NCBI RefSeq assembly: GCF_001653715.1
Contig: NZ_LWHQ01000083.1
Location: forward strand, 1-59,475
Direction of reading: 5' to 3'
Length of the DNA stretch: 59,475 nucleotides
DNA from: Methylobacterium platani
GTDB lineage: Bacteria; Pseudomonadota; Alphaproteobacteria; Rhizobiales; Beijerinckiaceae
In this document: piece by piece, positions 44,636 to 54,700 of the stretch
How positions within the stretch are numbered: the stretch's first letter is position 1
Layout of the letters: each line of letters begins with the position of its first letter
Translations under genes and position numbers: made by a program
The notes under the pieces: generated by a model
What the model was told of the DNA's origin: nothing
The model's database searches: none
Seen by the model: only the letters and a program-made list of their open reading frames with translations

Positions 44636-46185
44636 CGGGTGCCTTTCAGGAACGCGCCGGCGGTGCGCAAGGACAACGCCATGATGGTGAGGGCCGGATT
44701 GGCCGCGAGCGAGCTCGGGAAGACCGAGCCGTCGCAGATCCAGAGATTCTCGACCTCGTGGCTGCGCCCCAGGGGATCGACCACGGAGCTGTCCGGGTTC
44801 CGTCCCATCCGGCAGGTGCCGAGCGTGTGGGCGACCCGCTCCAGCACCCAGACGTCGGAGGCGCCGGCCGCCTCCCAGATCTCGCGCATCACCTTCGTGG
44901 CGTGGGCGTTCAGCGCGCGCTCGTTCGGCCCGTAGCCGAAGCTGACATGGGCCTTGCGCATCCCGAGCGCGTCGATCTCGTCCGACAGGGTCAGGACGTT
45001 CTCGTCGCAAGGCAGCGTCTCGCCGTTGATGCCGATGCCGGCGACGCGGTTGTACTGCCTGAGGTAGTCGGTCAGCGCCGGACCCCACAGGCCGCGGCCG
45101 CGGGCGACGGAATTCGCCCAGGTCAGCGGCTCGACGCCGAGGCTCTGCACCAGGTAGCCGCCGGCGAAATCGGCGCCTTTCGGCCGGGTGAAGTCCTCGG
45201 TGATGAGCGAGGACGGGTAGCCGCGGTTCATCCCGACCTCGTCGGCGAAGGTGCCCCAGACCTGCGTGGCGACGTGGCCGATGTAGTTCCGCCCGACCTG
45301 GCCGCTGCCGGTGGCGAGGTCGAGATGCAGCAGGAGCCGCGGCGTCTCGACGGCGCCGGCGCACAGGATCAGGTGGGCGCAACGCTGGCGATGGTCGCGG
45401 CCGCCGCTGCGGTAGATGACCGCCGTGATCCGCCCGGCCCTGTCGCGCTCGATCCCGTGCATCCGGGCGTCGGCCCGGATCTCGGCTCCGCGGGCGACGG
45501 CCAGCGGCAGGTAGGTCACGTCCATGCTGGCCTTGGCACGGGTGCGGCAGCCCTGGTGGCAGAAGCCGCAATTGATGCAGGCCTTGCGCTCCGGCACGGC
45601 GGGATCGACGGTGAAGTCGCGCGAGACGACCGCGGCCGGGGCGTCGGTCGCCGCGATGCCGAGCCGGTCGCAGGCCGCCGCCATCAGCTGGGCCGGGCCG
45701 TTGCGCGGGACCGGCGGCAGCGGGAAGCGCCGCGCCTCGTCCCACGGATAGGGCGTGGGGCCCGACGTGCCGATGAAGGCTTCGACCCGGTCGTAGAACG
45801 GCTTGAGCTCGGCGTGGTCGATCGGCCAGTCGCAGCCCTCGCCGCTCTCGGTGTTCAGCCGGAAGTCGCGCGGATCGGCCCGGGGCACGAAGGCGCCCCA
45901 GTGCAGGGTCGAGCCGCCGATCCCGGTGCCGCTGTTGTTGGCGCCGAAGGCCTCCGGGGTCGAGCCGCCGCTCAGCCGCTCCTCGGTCCAGTAGATCTCG
46001 TCGGCCAGCGTCTCGTCGAAGCCGTAGCCGGCGGGATCGAAGTTCGGCCCGGCCTCCAGGGCCACGACCTTGAGGCCCGCTGCCGCCAGCTCGGCGAGGA
46101 GCGGCGCGCCCCCCGCCCCGGTCCCGACCACGACCACGTCGACGACCTCGTCGGTGCCGTAACGCTTCTGCCCCGAGAGGTTCAT
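44632..46185 (-). CDS. GMC-family FAD-dependent oxidoreductase
   Basis: 517 residues. FAD Rossmann motif VVVVGTGAGGAPLLAEL at residues 17-33, a cysteine cluster CINCGFCHQGC near 190-200 as in the iron-sulphur-bearing glucose/sorbitol dehydrogenases, and the C-terminal active-site region HTLGTCRMGRNPDSSVVDP plus LAANPALTIMALSLRTA. No signal peptide. Known relatives work with a small Tat-exported subunit 3; here a domain of that kind is fused to the product of the preceding gene. It overlaps both neighbours by four bases. Confidence 0.92.
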   Translation of the reverse strand: MNLSGQKRYGTDEVVDVVVVGTGAGGAPLLAELAAAGLKVVALEAGPNFDPAGYGFDETLADEIYWTEERLSGGSTPEAFGANNSGTGIGGSTLHWGAFVPRADPRDFRLNTESGEGCDWPIDHAELKPFYDRVEAFIGTSGPTPYPWDEARRFPLPPVPRNGPAQLMAAACDRLGIAATDAPAAVVSRDFTVDPAVPERKACINCGFCHQGCRTRAKASMDVTYLPLAVARGAEIRADARMHGIERDRAGRITAVIYRSGGRDHRQRCAHLILCAGAVETPRLLLHLDLATGSGQVGRNYIGHVATQVWGTFADEVGMNRGYPSSLITEDFTRPKGADFAGGYLVQSLGVEPLTWANSVARGRGLWGPALTDYLRQYNRVAGIGINGETLPCDENVLTLSDEIDALGMRKAHVSFGYGPNERALNAHATKVMREIWEAAGASDVWVLERVAHTLGTCRMGRNPDSSVVDPLGRSHEVENLWICDGSVFPSSLAANPALTIMALSLRTAGAFLKGTR

Positions 46186-47585
46186 CGGGCGTCTCCCACG
46201 GTGTCGAGGACGGGCTGTTCCCAGGGCTCGCGGTCGTTCAGGCCGGTCAGGCGGTAGCCCGGCAGCGCGTCGGCGTCGTCGCCGCCCGCGCCGATCCCGG
46301 TGAAGCCGATCGCCGCGAGGCCGGCCGGATGGGCGAGGAAGGTCCGCACCGCCTCGCCGCGCAGCTCCTCGAACCAGCACGTCATCAGCGCGGGGGCGAG
46401 GCCGCCCGGGAGTTCCGGCAGGTCGCCGGAGGTCGCGCGGGCGAGGAGGGCATCCTGCTCGGCTCCACTCAGCGCCGTGAAGGGGCGCCCGTGCGCCGCC
46501 CGTGCCGTACCGTCGAGGGTCCGCAGAGCCCGGGCATAGGCCTCCGCGTCCGGCGGCAGGGCGGCGAAGCGCCAACCGTCGCCGGTGCCGCTCGCGAGCC
46601 GTGCATCGATGCGGCGGGCGAGATCGATCTTCCCCGGGCCCGCTTGCGGCAGCACCCGGTCCAGGCAGGCGGTGAGGGTGGCGCGCTCGTCCGCGCCGAG
46701 GCAGACCGGGCCGTCGGGCTCGCGCATCCGCTCGCGCAAGGTGGTGCGCAGGCGGGTGTTGACCCGGTCCGATCCCATCAGGGCGGCGAAGGCCGGCGGC
46801 AGGGTCGGGGCTTCTGCGGATGCGGGTCGAGCGGCGACGAAATCGCGGATCAGCGCTGCCAGCATCTCCGGCCGTTCCAGCGGCAGCAGGTGGCCGGCGC
46901 CGGGGGCGACCTCGTGGCGGTGGCGGGCGAGGTGCGGCAGCATCAGCGCGGCCTGCGCCTCGGGACCGAGATCGCCGTCCTTCGCCCCGCTCACCACCAG
47001 CGCCGGGACCGACAGGGTGCCGATCCGGTCGCGCCAATCCTCGTTGGCGCCGCTCGCGAGCCAGGCCTTCCAGGCCTCCGGGTTCGCCCGCAGCACGTCC
47101 TCGACCGTGCGGGCGTGGTCCTGCGGATCGAGGGGCGCGCCGACATTCGCCGAGACGAAGCCCTCCGCCTCGCGCCGCCGGGTCTCCGGATCGGCGTCGA
47201 TCCAGGCGATCATCGCCTGCCGGCGCTCCTCGTCCATCGGCTCAGGGCAGGGCGGCGAGCCCGCCAGCAGCACCAGCCCGGCGAGGCCGGCGAGCGCGGG
47301 ATCGCCGTCCTCGTGGCGCCGGGCGAGCGCCAGGGCGACCTTCGCCCCCATGCTGTTGCCGGCGACGAGCCAGGGGCCGGACGGGGCCTCGGCTTTTATG
47401 CGGGCGGCGACGTGGTCGGCCATGGCGGCGACGCCGCCGCCCGGGTGCCCGGCTTCGTCGCCGAAGCCGGGCAGGTCGATGGCGACGCAAGTCACCGCGG
47501 GCCCGAGACGCTCGGCGAGGGGACGCCAGGTGCGGGCGCTGCCTCCGAGGAAGTGCAGGCAGAAGAGGACGGGTTCGTCGATCAT
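46182..47585 (-). CDS. alpha/beta hydrolase fused to a gluconate 2-dehydrogenase subunit 3-like domain
   Basis: 467 residues. The N-half (1-255) is an alpha/beta hydrolase: oxyanion HFLGGSARTW, nucleophile S78 in AGNSMGAK, acid D203 and H232 in GAGHLLPLERP. The C-half (about 262-467) resembles gluconate 2-dehydrogenase subunit 3: TLTACLDRVLPQA, YARALRTLD, FTALSGAEQDALL, and WFEELRGEAVRTFLAHP...GFTGIG. The usual Tat signal of subunit 3 is absent. First gene of the operon with the GMC and SDR enzymes, joined by ATGA. The hydrolase may open a lactone formed by the oxidoreductase; this is inference. Confidence 0.85.
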   Translation of the reverse strand: MIDEPVLFCLHFLGGSARTWRPLAERLGPAVTCVAIDLPGFGDEAGHPGGGVAAMADHVAARIKAEAPSGPWLVAGNSMGAKVALALARRHEDGDPALAGLAGLVLLAGSPPCPEPMDEERRQAMIAWIDADPETRRREAEGFVSANVGAPLDPQDHARTVEDVLRANPEAWKAWLASGANEDWRDRIGTLSVPALVVSGAKDGDLGPEAQAALMLPHLARHRHEVAPGAGHLLPLERPEMLAALIRDFVAARPASAEAPTLPPAFAALMGSDRVNTRLRTTLRERMREPDGPVCLGADERATLTACLDRVLPQAGPGKIDLARRIDARLASGTGDGWRFAALPPDAEAYARALRTLDGTARAAHGRPFTALSGAEQDALLARATSGDLPELPGGLAPALMTCWFEELRGEAVRTFLAHPAGLAAIGFTGIGAGGDDADALPGYRLTGLNDREPWEQPVLDTVGDAR

Positions 47586-48102
47586 GCCGGCGAGATGCCG
47601 CGGCGCTGCCTTGCGTCAACGCCGGCCGGCCCGCGGCGCCTTGCAGCACCCCCGGATGATGCGTCGAGTCATTGACGGACCGGAAATGCCGGCCAGTGGT
47701 CCCTCGGACGCATCTCGACCGACCGGAAGCAGGCCGAAAACTCACCTCGACCGACAACGACTTGCTTTCGACCGGACGAGATGGCGATTGTCCAGGGCCG
47801 TCGATCGGGCCGCGCTGGCAGCATCGACGGCGCTGCGGTCCAGCTTGATCTATGTTAAATCCGTCCGGTGACGAAGTGCGGATGGCGGTCTCGACCTGGG
47901 AGCGGCCGGGATGGGCCTTGCGAGCGGCCGCCATATCTCGTCGCAGCGGTCGCGGGCGCGCCGTGACCTGCATCGGCCGGCCAATTCCACTCGGCGGCGC
48001 GGCATCCACAGCAAACGCGGAACGCCGCGCGGACGAACTGTCCGCGCGGCGTTCCGACGAGGTGCCGCAGCCCGCCCGAGGCGGTCGCGGCACCGACGAA
48101 CG
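47586..48102. other. intergenic region between ilvC and the hydrolase-GMC-SDR operon
   Basis: 517 bp without a credible gene on either strand. The left part must carry the promoter of the minus-strand hydrolase operon, though no strong box was recognised. The right part contains the ilvC terminator hairpin. Confidence 0.5.
48018..48056 (-). terminator. 17-bp stem terminator downstream of ilvC
   Basis: CGGAACGCCGCGCGGAC and its exact complement (48040-48056) enclose GAACT. On the minus strand it follows the ilvC stop by 46 bp and is followed by GTTTGCTG, a weak T-run. The long perfect stem supports a termination or 3' protection role. Confidence 0.65.
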
Positions 48103-49122
48103 TTAGTTCTTGGCCTTGTCGACCAGGGCCTTCTCCTTGATCCACGGCATCATGCCGCGGAGGCGCTCGCCGACCTCCTCGATCGGGTGGGCGGCGTTGC
48201 GGGCGCGGGTCGCCTTGAACGAGGTCTGGTTGACCTTGTTCTCGAGCATCCAGTTGCGGGTGAAGGTGCCGTTCTGGATGTCGGTCAGGACGCGCTTCAT
48301 CTCGGCCTTGGTCTCGGGCGTGATGATGCGCGGGCCGGTCACGTACTCGCCGTACTCGGCGGTGTTCGAGATCGAGTAGTTCATGTTGGCGATGCCGCCC
48401 TCGTAGATGAGGTCAACGATCAGCTTCACCTCGTGGAGGCACTCGAAATAGGCCATCTCGGGGGCGTAGCCGCCCTCGACCAGGGTCTCGAAGCCGGCCT
48501 TGATCAGCTCGACGAGGCCGCCGCAGAGCACGACCTGCTCGCCGAACAGGTCGGTCTCGCACTCTTCCTTGAAGGTGGTCTCGATGATGCCGGCGCGGCC
48601 GCCGCCATTGGCCGAGGCGTAGGACAGGCCGAGGTCGTGGGCGTTGCCCGAGGCGTCCTGCGCGATGGCGATCAGGGTCGGCACGCCGCCGCCGCGCAGG
48701 TACTCGGAGCGCACGGTGTGGCCGGGGCCCTTCGGGGCGACCATCAGCACGTCGAGGTCGGCGCGCGGCTCGATCAGGTTGAAGTGGACGTTGAGGCCGT
48801 GGGCGAACAGCAGCGCGGCGCCCTGCTTCATGTTGGCCTGCAGCGAGTCGCGGTAGATCTCGCCCTGCAGCTCGTCCGGGGTCAGCATCATGACGACGTC
48901 GGCTTCGCGGGCGGCGTCGGCGACCTCCATGACCTTGAAGCCCTCGGCCTCGGCCTTCTTGGCGCTGGCCGAGCCCTTGCGGAGCGCGATCACCACGTCC
49001 TTGACGCCCGAATCGCGCAGGTTCAGCGCGTGGGCGTGGCCCTGGCTGCCGTAGCCGACGATGACGACCTTCTTGCCCTTGATCAGATTGATGTCGGCGT
49101 CACGATCGTAATAGACCCGCAT
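48103..49122 (-). CDS. ilvC: ketol-acid reductoisomerase (class I)
   Basis: 339 residues. The enzyme rearranges and reduces acetolactate with NADPH in the second step of Val/Leu/Ile synthesis. NADPH motif GYGSQGHAHALNLRDSG at about residues 25-41, the basic/Ser-rich phosphate loop RKGSASAKKAE, and Mg ligands in ETTFKEECETDLFGEQ and YFECLHEVKLIVDL. Length is that of the short class I form. Monocistronic, 6 kb from ilvBN. No leader peptide was seen in the 183 bp upstream. Confidence 0.97.
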   Translation of the reverse strand: MRVYYDRDADINLIKGKKVVIVGYGSQGHAHALNLRDSGVKDVVIALRKGSASAKKAEAEGFKVMEVADAAREADVVMMLTPDELQGEIYRDSLQANMKQGAALLFAHGLNVHFNLIEPRADLDVLMVAPKGPGHTVRSEYLRGGGVPTLIAIAQDASGNAHDLGLSYASANGGGRAGIIETTFKEECETDLFGEQVVLCGGLVELIKAGFETLVEGGYAPEMAYFECLHEVKLIVDLIYEGGIANMNYSISNTAEYGEYVTGPRIITPETKAEMKRVLTDIQNGTFTRNWMLENKVNQTSFKATRARNAAHPIEEVGERLRGMMPWIKEKALVDKAKN

Positions 49123-49305
49123 GGCGGCTCCCCCTTGTGCAGATGGCGAGAATTTCGAACGCTCCGGGCGCTGGAGCGGCCGTGCGACGGGCGGCTTGTA
49201 GCGGCGTGATTCGCGTCAGGGAATAGGCTATGCGCGCGGAACCGCACATGGCTGCTCAGCTTGGCGTGCGCACAGGGCCCATTCAGGGGACCGAAGGGAC
49301 GCGGC

Positions 49306-49854
49306 ATGACGCAAGGGGCGAGGCCGGCCGAACTGGTCGATTTCTGGCGCGCGGCCGGATGCGACCGCTGGTTCAAGGCCGATCCGGGCTTCGACGCCGC
49401 CTGCCGGGCCTATCGCCCGCTGCACGAGGCGGCGGCCCGGGGCGCGCTGGCGGCCTGGGAGGAGAGCCCGGAGGGCGCCCTCGCCCTGGTGCTCCTCCTC
49501 GACCAGTTTCCCCGCAACCTGTTTCGCGGCACGACGCGGGCCTGGGCCACCGACGCGCAGGCGCTGGCGGCGGCCGAGCGGGCCCTCGCGCGCGGCCACG
49601 ACCGGGCGATCGAGCCGGCCCTGCGCATCTTCCTGTACATGCCGCTGACGCATGCCGAGGACCTGGAGCTTCAGGAGCGCAGCGTCGCGCTGTTCACCGC
49701 CCTCGGCCTGCCGGTGCACCTCGCGGCGGCGGTCGAGCACCGCGACCTGATCCGCCGCTTCGGCCGGTTTCCCCACCGCAACGCGGTGCTCGGCCGCGCC
49801 GAGAGTGCGGCCGAGCGGGAGTACCTCGCGCGGGAGGACGCATTTCGGGGCTGA
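49306..49854 (+). CDS. DUF924-family protein
   Basis: 182 residues from the ATG at 49306, behind GAAGGGA; a longer frame begins at 49261 but lacks family similarity. It is helical and TPR-like, with the DUF924 signatures VDFWRAAGCDRWFKADPGFD, VLLLDQFPRNLFRGTTRAWATD, FLYMPLTHAEDLELQERSV and RRFGRFPHRNAVLGR. The function is unknown. Divergent from ilvC and convergent with the glutathione transferase gene. Confidence 0.88.
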   Translation: MTQGARPAELVDFWRAAGCDRWFKADPGFDAACRAYRPLHEAAARGALAAWEESPEGALALVLLLDQFPRNLFRGTTRAWATDAQALAAAERALARGHDRAIEPALRIFLYMPLTHAEDLELQERSVALFTALGLPVHLAAAVEHRDLIRRFGRFPHRNAVLGRAESAAEREYLAREDAFRG

Positions 49855-49857
49855 CGC

Positions 49858-50505
49858 TCACGCCGGCAGCGGCAGGCCCTCGCGGGCGAAGGCGCGCTGC
49901 ACGGCGGGGCGTTCGGCCATGCGGCGGGCGTGGTCGGTCCAGTACGGGAACTGGCGGGCCATGTCGTAGCCGAGCACCTCGCCGCGGCCCCAGTGCCAGA
50001 ACACCATGAGATAGGGATCGGCGACGCTGTAATGCCGGCCGGCCGCCCAGCCGCCCCGGGACAGGCCGACCTCGATCATCGTCCACAGATCGGCGCAGGT
50101 CTCGTGGCCCCGGGCCTTCACGTCCTCGATCGCGGCCGGGTCGGCGGCGTAGCGCTCGGCCCGGCGGATATGGGCGTAGGCGGGGTGGATGGTCGAGGAG
50201 AGCCAGGCCAGCCACTCGGCGCACCGCGCCTCCTCGCGCGGGTCCTCGGGCCACAAGGCCGCGTTCGGGTGCGACCGCGCGATGTAGCGCAGGATCGCCG
50301 GGTTCTCGGTCAGCACCCAGTCGCCTTGCGCCAGCGCCGGCACCCGGCCCTTCTGGTTGATGGCGAGGTAGCGTCCGCCGCGCTGCTCGGCGGAGGCGAA
50401 ATCGATCCTGACCGCCTCGAACGGCGCCCCGGTCTCCTCGAGCGCGATGTGGGGCGCCAGCGAGCAGGCGCCCGGCGAGTAGTAGAGCGTGGTGGTGTCG
50501 GACAA
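49858..50505 (-). CDS. glutathione S-transferase family protein
   Basis: 215 residues starting from a TTG at 50505, chosen because GGGAGG lies five bases upstream and the protein then begins SDTTTLYYSPGACSLAPHIALEE, the normal GST N-terminus; no ATG or GTG fits. The thioredoxin-like domain has the beta-class SPGACS catalytic region with Cys and the ENPAILRYIA glutathione-binding Glu-Ser position (here Asn-Pro). The C-domain is helical (ADPYLMVFWHWG). Detoxification of electrophiles is the likely role. Confidence 0.88.
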   Translation of the reverse strand: MSDTTTLYYSPGACSLAPHIALEETGAPFEAVRIDFASAEQRGGRYLAINQKGRVPALAQGDWVLTENPAILRYIARSHPNAALWPEDPREEARCAEWLAWLSSTIHPAYAHIRRAERYAADPAAIEDVKARGHETCADLWTMIEVGLSRGGWAAGRHYSVADPYLMVFWHWGRGEVLGYDMARQFPYWTDHARRMAERPAVQRAFAREGLPLPA

Positions 50506-50584
50506 GGGGACCTCCCGGCGCAGCCGTCCCTTCGTCCTTACCGCGAAGCGGACCCGGGGCGGTACCGCCCCGGGCGCCGGGGTC

Positions 50585-51394
50585 TCAGGCCGAGACCTGC
50601 CGACGGGCGACGCCCGCGACCGGGCGCTGGCGCCGCACCACGAGCCAGACGAGCGCGCAGAGCACGATCGCGCCCTGGACGCCCAGGGCCTCCCAGCTGC
50701 CGTTGAAGCCGAGATCGGTGACGAATTCCGGCACGCCGTCATTGTGCACCGGCACGAGCACCTGCTCCTGGAACTCCTGGATCGCCGCGCCGACCATCCG
50801 CAGGCCCATCACGAACAGGAAGGCGGAGGTGAGCAGGAAGACCGGGCGCAGCGGCAGCCGCAGGGCCAGCCACTGCATCGCCACGAACACCACCGCGAGG
50901 GCGAGGGCCGCCACCGCGAGGCCGCCCAGCAGCGAAGCGTCGAAGCCGCCGACGGTGCGGGCCAGCGCGTGCAGGAACAGCACCGTCTCGGCGCCCTCGC
51001 GGAACACCGCCAGGAAGGCGATGCCGGCGAGCGACAGCACCGTGCCGGCCCCCATCGCCCGCTCGGCCATGCGGTTGATCTCGGCCTTCCAGGCCGCCGG
51101 GTCCTGGCGCAGGAACAGCCAGCCGCTCATCGTGAACATCAGGCCGGCGGCGACCAGGATCACGCCGGCCTCGATCAGGTCGTTGTGGTTGCCGTCGAAG
51201 AAGGCCTCGAACACCCAGGCCATGGCGAGGCTCGCCAGGATCGCCAGGCCGGCCCCGGCATAGATCGGGCGGATGCGCTCCGCGGCGCCCGCCCGGCGCA
51301 GGAACGCCGCCAGCGCCGCCACCACCAGGAGCGCCTCCAGCCCCTCGCGGAACAGGATGGTGAAGGCCTGCACGAAGGTGGATCCGTCGGCCAT
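50585..51394 (-). CDS. FTR1-family iron permease
   Basis: 269 residues from the ATG at 51394. Seven predicted membrane helices; the two REXXE iron motifs are REGLEALLV (near residue 16) and REGAETVLF (near 125). The family moves ferric iron, usually with a ferroxidase (FetP/EfeO or multicopper oxidase). None is adjacent, so the partner must be elsewhere or the protein works alone. Likely iron-regulated, but no box was firmly recognised in the upstream gap. Confidence 0.92.
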   Translation of the reverse strand: MADGSTFVQAFTILFREGLEALLVVAALAAFLRRAGAAERIRPIYAGAGLAILASLAMAWVFEAFFDGNHNDLIEAGVILVAAGLMFTMSGWLFLRQDPAAWKAEINRMAERAMGAGTVLSLAGIAFLAVFREGAETVLFLHALARTVGGFDASLLGGLAVAALALAVVFVAMQWLALRLPLRPVFLLTSAFLFVMGLRMVGAAIQEFQEQVLVPVHNDGVPEFVTDLGFNGSWEALGVQGAIVLCALVWLVVRRQRPVAGVARRQVSA

Positions 51395-51745
51395 GGTGTG
51401 CTCCTCACGCTCGCGCCCGCCGGGGCGCCCCGGCGCCGCCTGACATGTCTCTGGTCGCCGTCCTCTTAGGCGAGGATGCGGAGGCATTCAAACGTCACGT
51501 TCTTGTTTCGTATGATTCCAATCTAGCTGTCTGTGCCTTCGGCCATCGTCTCTGAATCGTGTATACTTGCGAAAATCCATGAGGAAGCCGGGTCCGCCGA
51601 TGTCATCCCTGCGCCGCGCGGCGGAACACGGGGTCTGCGCCGCGGCGAGCCCCGGGATGATCTTGCGGGATGACCGCGGGAATCTGGACCGGCGCGAAAG
51701 GCCGTGGGCCGCGATCCCGCAAGGTGCGCGACGTGATGAGAGCCC
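51395..51745. other. intergenic region between the nicB-like gene and the FTR1 gene
   Basis: 351 bp with no credible gene. A comparatively AT-rich stretch at 51485-51580 should include the FTR1 promoter. Perfect 10-bp arms CTTGCGGGAT (51662-51671) and ATCCCGCAAG (51714-51723) could form a long-looped hairpin after the molybdenum hydroxylase gene. Confidence 0.5.
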
Positions 51746-54700
51746 TCACCACCCCGCATGCGGCGTGAGCCCGCGCACCCGCGCCACCGCCGCCTCCAGC
51801 CCCGTCCAGGCCGGCGCGCCGGGCGCGTAGCGGGCGCGGGCATAGGCGACGACCTCGGCGATCTGGCCGTCGGTGAGGGTGTCGCGAAAGGCCGGCATCG
51901 CGGCGGGCGGCGCCGACGGGTCGGGCGCCGGAAAGCGCTCGGCCGCCGCCCGGACGCCGTTGAGGACGGCCTGGATCAGGTTGTCCGGGTGCGCGCTGTG
52001 GACCGACGTGACGAGGCCGAGCGGTACCAGGTCGCCGCCGGCCCCTCCCTCGTGGCAGGAGGCGCAGGCGCCCTGGAACAGGGACGAGGCCGGAAGCGCG
52101 GTCGCGGCGACGGCGACGGGCGCAGCGGCCGGGCCCGAGCCCGTGAGGCTCGCGAGGTAGACGGCCATGGCGCGGATGTCGCCGTCGGGCAGGGGCGCGA
52201 GCGAGGCGACGACGTCGGCCATCGGGCCGGCGGCGCTGCCGTGGCGGGGGGAACGGCCGGTGCGCAGGTAGGCGTAGAGATCGTCCTCGGTCCACGGCAG
52301 GGGCGAGCGCGACAGGCCGGTGAGCGCCGGCGCCTCCCAGCCGTCGGCGAAGCCGCCGGCGAGGTGCGCCGCGCCCCGCCGCTCGGCGCCGAGGGCGTTG
52401 CGCGGGCTGTGGCAGGCGCCGCAATGGCCCAGGGCCTCGACCAGGTAGGCGCCGCGGTTCCAGTCCGGCCCGCGGGCCGGATCGGCGAAGGCGGCCGGGC
52501 GATGGAACAGGGCGTTCCAGTCCGCCATCAGCGGCCGCGCTCCGAACGGAAACCGGAGCTTCGTCTCGGGCGCCGGCGCCGCCACCGGGTCCTGCGCCAT
52601 CAGGAAGGCGTAGAGCGCCTGCAGGTCGCGCTCGGCCGCGTTGACGAAGCTCGTATAGGGGTGGGCCGGGTAGAGGTGGTGCCCGTCCCGCGACACGCCC
52701 TCGCGCATCGCCCGGGCGAAGGCCGGGTAGGACCAGGCACCGATGCCGGCCTGCATGTCCGGCGTGATGTTCGAGGCGTAGACCGTGCCGAACGGGGTCT
52801 CGATCCCGCGCCCGCCCGCGAAGGACCGGCCGTCCGGCCCGGCATGGCAGACGAGGCAGGCGCCGGCCGCCGCGACGAGGCGGCCCTGGGCGATCGTGGC
52901 GGCGGAATAGGCCGCCGGGTCCGGCCGCTCGATCGACGGGTAGGCCGGGCGCCAGGGCAGGAGGGTGAGGCCGAGTGCCAGCGCCCCGGTCCCGGCCCCG
53001 AAGAGCCCGGCGAGGAAGCCGCGGCGCCGGCGGGGCGGCGCGTCCGGGCCGGCGATCCGCGGCGGGTCGAGGGCGGCGCGGACGGATTCGGCGGTGAGCG
53101 GCAATTCGCGGAAGCGGATGCCGGTGGCGTCGAACAGCGCGTTGGTGATCGCCGCGGCGCTCGGCACCGAGGCCGATTCGCCGGCCCCCAGCGGCGGCTC
53201 GTTCGGGCGCGGCACCAGCAGCACGTCGATCTCGGGCACCTGCGGGAAGGCGAGGATCGGGTAGCTGCCCCATTCCCGGCTCGTCACCCCGGTGGCGTCG
53301 AAGCCGACCGATTCCTTGAGCACCCGGCTCGTCGACTGGATGACGTTGCCGTGGATCTGGTGGCGCACCCCGTCGGGGTTGATCATCAGGCCGGAATCCT
53401 GGCCCACCACCACCCGGGTCACCGCCACCTCGCCGGTGACGCGGTTGACCGCCACGTCCGCCACCCAGGCGGCCCAGGCGGCGGCCTTCCCCGGAAACGG
53501 CCCGTGGACGTAGACCGCGTAGGCGAAGCCCCGTCCGTACAGGATGTCGCCCGCGCCGCCATGCGTGCCGGGCGCCGTGTGCGGCACCCAGGCGGCCCGC
53601 TCGGCCACCGCCCGCACGAGGTCGGCGGCGCGGGGATCGTCCAGGTAGCGCAGCCGGTATTCGATCGGGTCGACGCCGGCGGCGGTGGCGAGCTCGTCGA
53701 TGTAGGATTCGTGCGCGAAGGTGTTGGGCAGGGCCGAGACGCCGCGCAGCCAGGAGGCGCGGGCGATCGGCGGCATGTCGTGCACCGTCACCCGGGCATG
53801 GCCGAAGGCGTAGGGCGGCACCGCGGTGCGGTCGCCCATCGGGTAGGTCGCGGGCGGGCCCGAGACCTTGCCGGTGAGGATCAGGGCGAGCGTCGGGGCA
53901 CCGTTCGAGGGATAGCGGGTCTCGAAATCGTAGGCCGCCGGTCCCCCCTCGGCGTCGAGGCCGCCGCGCACGTCCATCACCTGCGCGGCGCCCTTGGGCT
54001 CCCAGGCGTGCTCCTGCTCGCGGGTGAGCTGCACCCGCACCGGCCGGCCGACCGCCCGGGCGAGGAGCGCGGCGTCGGCCGCGACGTCGTCGGCGCAGTT
54101 GCGGCCGTAGCAGCCCGCCGCCTCGTGCCGCTCGATCGCGATGCGGTCCTCGGGCAGGTCGAGGAGGAGCGCGAGGTCGCTCTGCAGGACGTGCGGGTTC
54201 TGGGTGCCCGACCACACCACGAGGTCGCCGTCGCGGAACTCGGCGACGGCGCAGGACGGGCCGATCGAGCCGTGCATCTGGTAGGGCCAGACGTAGGTGC
54301 GGTCGAGCCGGGCCGGGGCGTGGGCGAGCGCCCGGTCGACGTCGCCGCGGTCGAGGAGCGTGCGCGCCGTCGAGGGGTTGCCGCGCAACGCCGCCTCGGG
54401 CCGGTTGAGGTCGGGCAGGCCGTCGAGGGGGTGCCAGGTCGTCCTCAGGCAGCGGGCCGCCTCGGCGGCGTTCTCCTCGCGCTCGGCCACCACGCCGACG
54501 AAGTCGCCGATCCTCACCACGGCGACGAGGCCCGGGATGTGGGCGACCGAGGCCTCGTCCACCGCCGCCAGCCGGTCGCCGAGGCCGGCATCGACCCCGG
54601 CGCCCGGCGGGCGGACCACGCGGCCATGCACCATGCCGGGCACCCGCACGTCGTGGACGTAGGTCCAGGCGCCGACGGCCTTCTCGGGGATGTCGACCCG

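Noticed and set aside
43757..45745. SDR gene as a 662-residue fusion with upstream sequence
   Set aside because: The GMC oxidoreductase is encoded in another frame there and the SDR has an ATG at 44635 overlapping its stop.
51485..51580. Iron-responsive (Irr or RirA) box before the FTR1 gene
   Set aside because: TAGATTGGAATCAT on the minus strand only loosely resembles known iron-control elements and lacks the symmetry required.
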